64,000 nt of DNA from Thiocapsa sp. UBA6158 (GTDB lineage: Bacteria; Pseudomonadota; Gammaproteobacteria; Chromatiales; Chromatiaceae), in contig NZ_DIUM01000135.1 in assembly GCF_002423035.1 (NCBI RefSeq), forward strand, positions 116,813 through 180,812, in the 5' to 3' direction. Both the position numbers and the translations under genes were made by a program. Under the pieces are notes generated by a model, which had not been told where the DNA came from, did no database searches, and saw nothing but the letters and a program-made list of their open reading frames with translations. This document shows positions 60,819 through 64,000 of the stretch, in pieces; position 1 is the first letter of the stretch, and each line of letters starts with the position of its first letter.

Positions 60819-61292
60819 TCAGGCCGCGGCTTGGGTCTTTTGGGTCTCGCCCTCGATATAACGGCCCGTTTCGCCGCGGATCTCGATCTTGCGGGGCTTC
60901 ATCGCCTCCGGGATCTCGCGACGCAGGTCGACATGCAGGAGGCCGTTTTCGAGCCGCGCATCCAGGACCCGGATATAGTCGGCGAGCTGGAACTTACGCT
61001 CGAAGTTGCGGTTGGCGATCCCGCGATAGAGGAACTTGGTTTGACCCTTGTCCTCGTCGTCCGACCGTGCACCCGAGACGGTCAGGATGTTCTCCTTGAC
61101 CTCAAGGGTGAGATCCTTCTCGGTGAAACCGGCGACCGCCATAGTGATGCGGTAGTCGTTCTCGCCGCTGGCCTCGATGTTGTAAGGAGGGTAGCCGCCG
61201 GGCTCGGAGCGGTAAGCCGTCTCCAACGCGGACGACATCCGATCAAAACCGATCATGGAGCGGAAGAGTGGCGAGAAGTCGATGTTTGTCAT
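60819..61292 (-). CDS. Small heat-shock protein (Hsp20/IbpA family)
   Basis: 157 residues from the ATG at 61292, preceded by AGAGGA about 10 bp upstream; an ATG two codons earlier is too close to that ribosome site. NIDFSPLFRSMIGFDRMSSA is the N-terminal arm, the alpha-crystallin domain spans about 38-130 with ITMAVAGFTEKDLTLEVKEN and FERKFQLADYIRVLDARLE, and the end is the usual basic/acidic tail. It holds unfolded proteins for the Hsp70 and ClpB systems. A good housekeeping-type promoter lies about 90 bp upstream. Confidence 0.94.
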   Translation of the reverse strand: MTNIDFSPLFRSMIGFDRMSSALETAYRSEPGGYPPYNIEASGENDYRITMAVAGFTEKDLTLEVKENILTVSGARSDDEDKGQTKFLYRGIANRNFERKFQLADYIRVLDARLENGLLHVDLRREIPEAMKPRKIEIRGETGRYIEGETQKTQAAA

Positions 61293-61380
61293 TGACATAT
61301 CCTCTGTTGAGCAATATGGAAGTTGCGCGTTCTTGTGAACCGCGGTCTCTGCAGACCTCTTGCGAGCGCCTGCATTATGT

Positions 61381-61409
61381 AAAGTAGAATCGCGCCGGGT
61401 GGATGTCAA
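61381..61409 (-). promoter_or_regulatory. Sigma-70-type promoter of the hsp20 gene
   Basis: On the reverse strand TTGACA (61409-61404), a 17-base spacer and TACTTT (61386-61381) form a strong vegetative promoter. A sigma-32 reading (CTTGACA with CGCGATTC) has the wrong spacing. A second TTGACA lies at 61436-61431. Confidence 0.65.
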
Positions 61410-61484
61410 GGGGTGCGGCGAAAAATGTTATGTCAACTTAATTCGCGGGAGTCGCAGGCTCCGAGCGTCGGCTAAAGAGGTTTT

Positions 61485-61871
61485 ATGGAGCAGCTTGATC
61501 GGTGTCCGTGCGGCGCACAGGCGGAGTATCCGGCCTGTTGCGGGCGCTATCTGGACGCAGACCTAAGTCCGGATACCGCCGAGGCCCTGATGCGCTCGCG
61601 CTATGTCGCCTACGTCCGGGGGCGGACGGATTATCTGTTGCGCACCTGGCATGTCTCTACACGGCCTCCGACGCTCGATCTCGAGGGCGAGCCGGCGCGC
61701 TGGCTCGGCCTGCAGGTGCGCCGCGTCGAGGCGGGAGGTCCTGAAGATATGCACGGGATCGTCGAGTTCATCGCCCGCTACAAAATCGCCGGCCGGGCAC
61801 ATCGTCTCCATGAAACCAGCCGGTTCGTGCGCGAGGACGGCCGGTGGTTCTATCTGGACGCGGCGGTCTGA
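61485..61871 (+). CDS. YchJ family protein (SEC-C motif)
   Basis: 128 residues. The N-terminal zinc-type motif DRCPCGAQAEYPACCGRYLD is the SEC-C signature; LMRSRYVAYVRGRTDYLLRT and VEFIARYKIAGRAHRLHETS are UPF0225 (YchJ) blocks. The C-terminal SEC-C copy of E. coli YchJ is not seen, so the protein is the short form. The role in the cell is not established; a nucleic-acid or metal partner is likely. It is divergent from hsp20. Confidence 0.9.
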   Translation: MEQLDRCPCGAQAEYPACCGRYLDADLSPDTAEALMRSRYVAYVRGRTDYLLRTWHVSTRPPTLDLEGEPARWLGLQVRRVEAGGPEDMHGIVEFIARYKIAGRAHRLHETSRFVREDGRWFYLDAAV

Positions 61872-61899
61872 GCCCTCGATGCCGGCGTCCGGTCACTGT

Positions 61900-62715
61900 T
61901 CAGGCGCCGTTCGCCGACGCCCCGAAGATATCGGATTCCGAGGTAGCGCCGATCGCCAGTCGCAGCCATCGGCGTAATTGGTTGGGATCGACGCACTCCC
62001 GGATCTCCGCATGCCGCTCGGGCTTGATGCTTAATGCCCGTTGATCCAGGATCAGGGTGAGCGCATCGCGCAAGGCCGCCAGCTCGCCCTCGCCAAGCCC
62101 CTCTGCCTTGCCGTCTTCGCGCACCTGCTCCAGATCACGATAGCCCTTGCGTTGCAGCAGGTTCCGCAATGTCACCTCATGCGCGGCGTTACGGTCGAAG
62201 AGGGCCGCGACCGGCACCGGATTGCGCAGGATGCCGGGGGCCGCGAGCACCTCGCCGGGATAGGCGAGTCGCATCGCGCTCTCGGGTGCATGGATCTCGA
62301 CTCGGTGCGGGCCGACCAGCCGCACGACCCAAACCAGGCGCGTTCCGGCCGCCAGCAGGTCGGCAATCTTGGCTGTCAACTCCACCTCGTCTTGGCCGGT
62401 ATCCGCATACTCGACCGCCAACGGTGGTGCTGCGCCCTTCACCCAGCCCGGTGCGTCGGTGACATTGCCCACAGCGACATCCGGCGCGCGCAGGGTGTCC
62501 GGCGTCAGCGCGAAGCCGGTGTCGACACCGGCGGATTCCACGTCGGGATCGCTGTCGAGGATGGTGGCGCCGATCAGGTTGGCGCGCGAGCCGCGTCCTC
62601 CGACCGGCAGGCACTCGACGGGGTGTCCCCCCGAGAGCTCGTAGGGGTCGCCGGGCTTGAGCTGGTCCGCCCGGAAGGGTCCGGGGAGGTTGAAACCGGC
62701 AAGCTTTCTGGTCAT
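61900..62715 (-). CDS. Uma2 family (DUF820) putative endonuclease
   Basis: 271 residues. The first 180 residues fit the Uma2 fold with VECLPVGGRGSRANLIGATI, TPDTLRAPDVAVGNVTDAPG, PPLAVEYADTGQDEVELTAK and RLVWVVRLVGPHRVEIHAPE. The D of APDVAV and the E of VEY could form a PD-(D/E)xK-like site. The C-terminal 70 residues (EVREDGKAEGLGEGELAALR and on) are charged and helical. Uma2 proteins are abundant in mobile-element-rich genomes and have no known target. It lies convergent with ychJ. Confidence 0.75.
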   Translation of the reverse strand: MTRKLAGFNLPGPFRADQLKPGDPYELSGGHPVECLPVGGRGSRANLIGATILDSDPDVESAGVDTGFALTPDTLRAPDVAVGNVTDAPGWVKGAAPPLAVEYADTGQDEVELTAKIADLLAAGTRLVWVVRLVGPHRVEIHAPESAMRLAYPGEVLAAPGILRNPVPVAALFDRNAAHEVTLRNLLQRKGYRDLEQVREDGKAEGLGEGELAALRDALTLILDQRALSIKPERHAEIRECVDPNQLRRWLRLAIGATSESDIFGASANGA

Positions 62716-62954
62716 GGCGCGACTCCGTCGGGGAAGGGGTGCGGTCTGCGTTTTCAGGGTCGATGTTGCGCCTGGTTTCGAGAATCGCTCGGTCCGTAAA
62801 CGATGGACATCGGGGCGAGACGCCCTGGCTCCAACGTGCCCGCCATCCTGCGAGATCGAACGGCCCGAACGGCGCTAAGCCCTCGTCGCCATGTTCTATA
62901 CTGCCATGAGGCAGCACGATGTCCAGCCCGATGCCTTACCCGCGGGAGGTGCCG

Positions 62955-64000
62955 ATGAACGCGTCCACAGCCGTCACGGTCGAAGGGTTCGTAGCGGAGT
63001 CGCTTGCAACCCATGGCCGAGATCCGCGGCACTTGCTGCAGCATCTGATCCGCGTCCAGCAGCGTTTTTCCTATGTGCCGGACGCGGCGGTGGAGGCCTT
63101 GTCCGCCGCACTGGATGTCACGCGCACTCAGGTGCGCGCCGCCATCGCCTTCTACGCCTTCCTGCATGAGCGCCCGCGCGGCGCCTTCGAGATCCGTTTC
63201 AGCGACAACATCACCGACCGGATGCTGGGCAGCCGGCGTTTGATCCGTCTCTTGGTCGAGCGTTTGGGGTTAACGGGGCTACCGGCGTGGGGTCGCGACC
63301 TGATCCGAGACGACGGGCGCGCGAGCGTCGGGCTCGCCTCCTGCACCGGGATGTGCGACCAAGGCCCCGCACTCCTGGTCAACGGTCAGGCCGTGACCCA
63401 CCTGGATGCGCAGCGGGTCGATCGGATCGCGGATCTGGTGCAGGAGGAGATCCCGCTCGAGCGTTGGCCCGGCGAGTTCTTCCGCGTCGAAAACAACATC
63501 CGTCGGCGAGGACTTCTCCTCGGCAACCCGGCGACCGACGGCACGGCGCTGCGTCGGCTTCTCGAGGAGGGTGCGGATGCCGCGCTCGCGGAGGTGGAGC
63601 GCTCCGGATTGCGCGGACGCGGCGGCGCGGGTTTCACCACCGCACTCAAATGGCGGTTCTGTCGCGAGGCTCCGGGGACCGATCGCTATGTCGTCTGCAA
63701 CGCGGACGAGGGCGAGCCCGGGACCTTCAAGGATCGCGTCCTGCTGACCGACTATGCGGACCTGGTCATCGAGGGCATGACGGTCTGCGCCGGGGTCATT
63801 GGTGCCCGTCGGGGCTTCCTCTATCTGCGCGGCGAGTATCGTTACCTCCTGCCGCATCTCGAGTCGGTGCTGCAGCGGCGTCGCGCCGAGAGCTTGCTCG
63901 GCATGAGGATTCTCGGCCGCGACGGCTTCGACTTCGATATCGAGATCCACCTGGGTGCGGGCGCCTACATCTGCGGCGAAGAATCAGCGCTGATCGAGTC
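62955..64000 (+). CDS. hoxF: NAD-reducing [NiFe]-hydrogenase diaphorase subunit HoxF, N-terminal part
   Basis: The frame is open from the ATG at 62955 (GGGAGGT ahead) to the window edge, 348 residues. Residues about 1-165 are a NuoE-like domain, VQQRFSYVPDAAVEALSAAL, with ASCTGMCDQGPALLVNGQ holding two of the four cysteines of NuoE; the upstream pair is missing. Residues about 180-348 are the NuoF-like domain, with SGLRGRGGAGFTTALKWRF, VVCNADEGEPGTFKDRVL and GAGAYICGEESALIES, the FMN and NADH sites. HoxF with HoxU forms the diaphorase module of soluble hydrogenase HoxFUYH. The fused NuoE-like part means a separate hoxE is not needed. hoxU, hoxY and hoxH should lie beyond the edge. Confidence 0.93.
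   Translation, partial: MNASTAVTVEGFVAESLATHGRDPRHLLQHLIRVQQRFSYVPDAAVEALSAALDVTRTQVRAAIAFYAFLHERPRGAFEIRFSDNITDRMLGSRRLIRLLVERLGLTGLPAWGRDLIRDDGRASVGLASCTGMCDQGPALLVNGQAVTHLDAQRVDRIADLVQEEIPLERWPGEFFRVENNIRRRGLLLGNPATDGTALRRLLEEGADAALAEVERSGLRGRGGAGFTTALKWRFCREAPGTDRYVVCNADEGEPGTFKDRVLLTDYADLVIEGMTVCAGVIGARRGFLYLRGEYRYLLPHLESVLQRRRAESLLGMRILGRDGFDFDIEIHLGAGAYICGEESALIE

Noticed and set aside
61381..61409. Heat-shock (sigma-32) promoter for hsp20
   Set aside because: CTTGACA is close to the -35 consensus, but the CCCCATNT-like -10 is poor and wrongly spaced, while a sigma-70 pair with a 17-base spacer fits well.
1..64000. CRISPR arrays, tRNA, rRNA, intact insertion sequences or prophage
   Set aside because: No regularly spaced repeats, cloverleaf or ribosomal sequence and no transposase or phage gene was recognised on reading both strands; a dedicated scan was not possible.

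Overview
The window looks like chromosomal DNA of a GC-rich purple sulfur bacterium (Gammaproteobacteria, Chromatiaceae; Thiocapsa, Thiocystis or Allochromatium are the kind of genus expected). The pointers are soxYZ without the other sox genes, a sulfide:quinone-reductase-like flavoprotein, an FccA-like diheme cytochrome, a DsrC-family protein, the start of a HoxF-type NAD-reducing hydrogenase subunit, a bicarbonate transporter pair of the SbtA/SbtB type, and gammaproteobacterial housekeeping neighbourhoods (tgt-yajC-secD-secF, suhB/trmJ-cysE-iscR, tesA/ybbA-ybbP, opgG-opgH). The genus is an inference.

Layout. 1-12.3 kb: a cut-off ABC transporter, then glucan metabolism: a discoidin-domain six-hairpin glycosidase-like protein, a GH94 phosphorylase-like protein, and the tightly coupled opgG - unknown 202-aa gene - opgH operon. 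12.4-18.2 kb: a VapBC-type toxin-antitoxin pair, a DUF2760-Hsp70 operon, a DUF2934 protein, a chromate transporter, a frameshifted metallo-beta-lactamase-fold pseudogene and a possible small RNA. 18.4-24.7 kb: msrA, a HAD phosphatase, tgt, yajC, secD and secF, with secD and secF pushed apart by two copies of an intergenic repeat. 24.7-25.7 kb: decayed DNA with a RecG-like ATP-binding pseudogene. 25.7-34.1 kb: sbtB/sbtA, rnk, the flavoprotein, tesA facing ybbA-ybbP, then two cytochromes c. 34.2-41.8 kb: a MoxR/VWA pair, bepA, soxYZ, a lipid A acyltransferase and a rhodanese. 41.9-45.7 kb: an HscB-like gene lacking the J-domain HPD motif, iscR, cysE, trmJ and suhB. 46-52 kb: a YbaK deacylase, a CarS-like enzyme, a phosphoesterase, a GH1 glucosidase/GT2 pair and a fasciclin protein. 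52-57 kb: a large PAS-GAF-GGDEF-EAL protein and a CheR/EAL mosaic pseudogene. 57-64 kb: malQ, the DsrC-like gene, a DegP/HtrA protease, a small heat-shock protein, a YchJ protein, a Uma2-like nuclease and 5' hoxF.

The most striking unexplained structure is a family of about 85-bp intergenic repeats with inverted termini (consensus ends TTTAAACCGCGTCC ... GGACGCGGTTTAA). I count ten near full-length copies and one miniature in 64 kb. Nearly all sit directly behind a stop codon, and several overlap or abut it. They fall into at least two sub-families with shared ends and different cores. No CRISPR array, rRNA, tRNA or intact insertion sequence was recognised.
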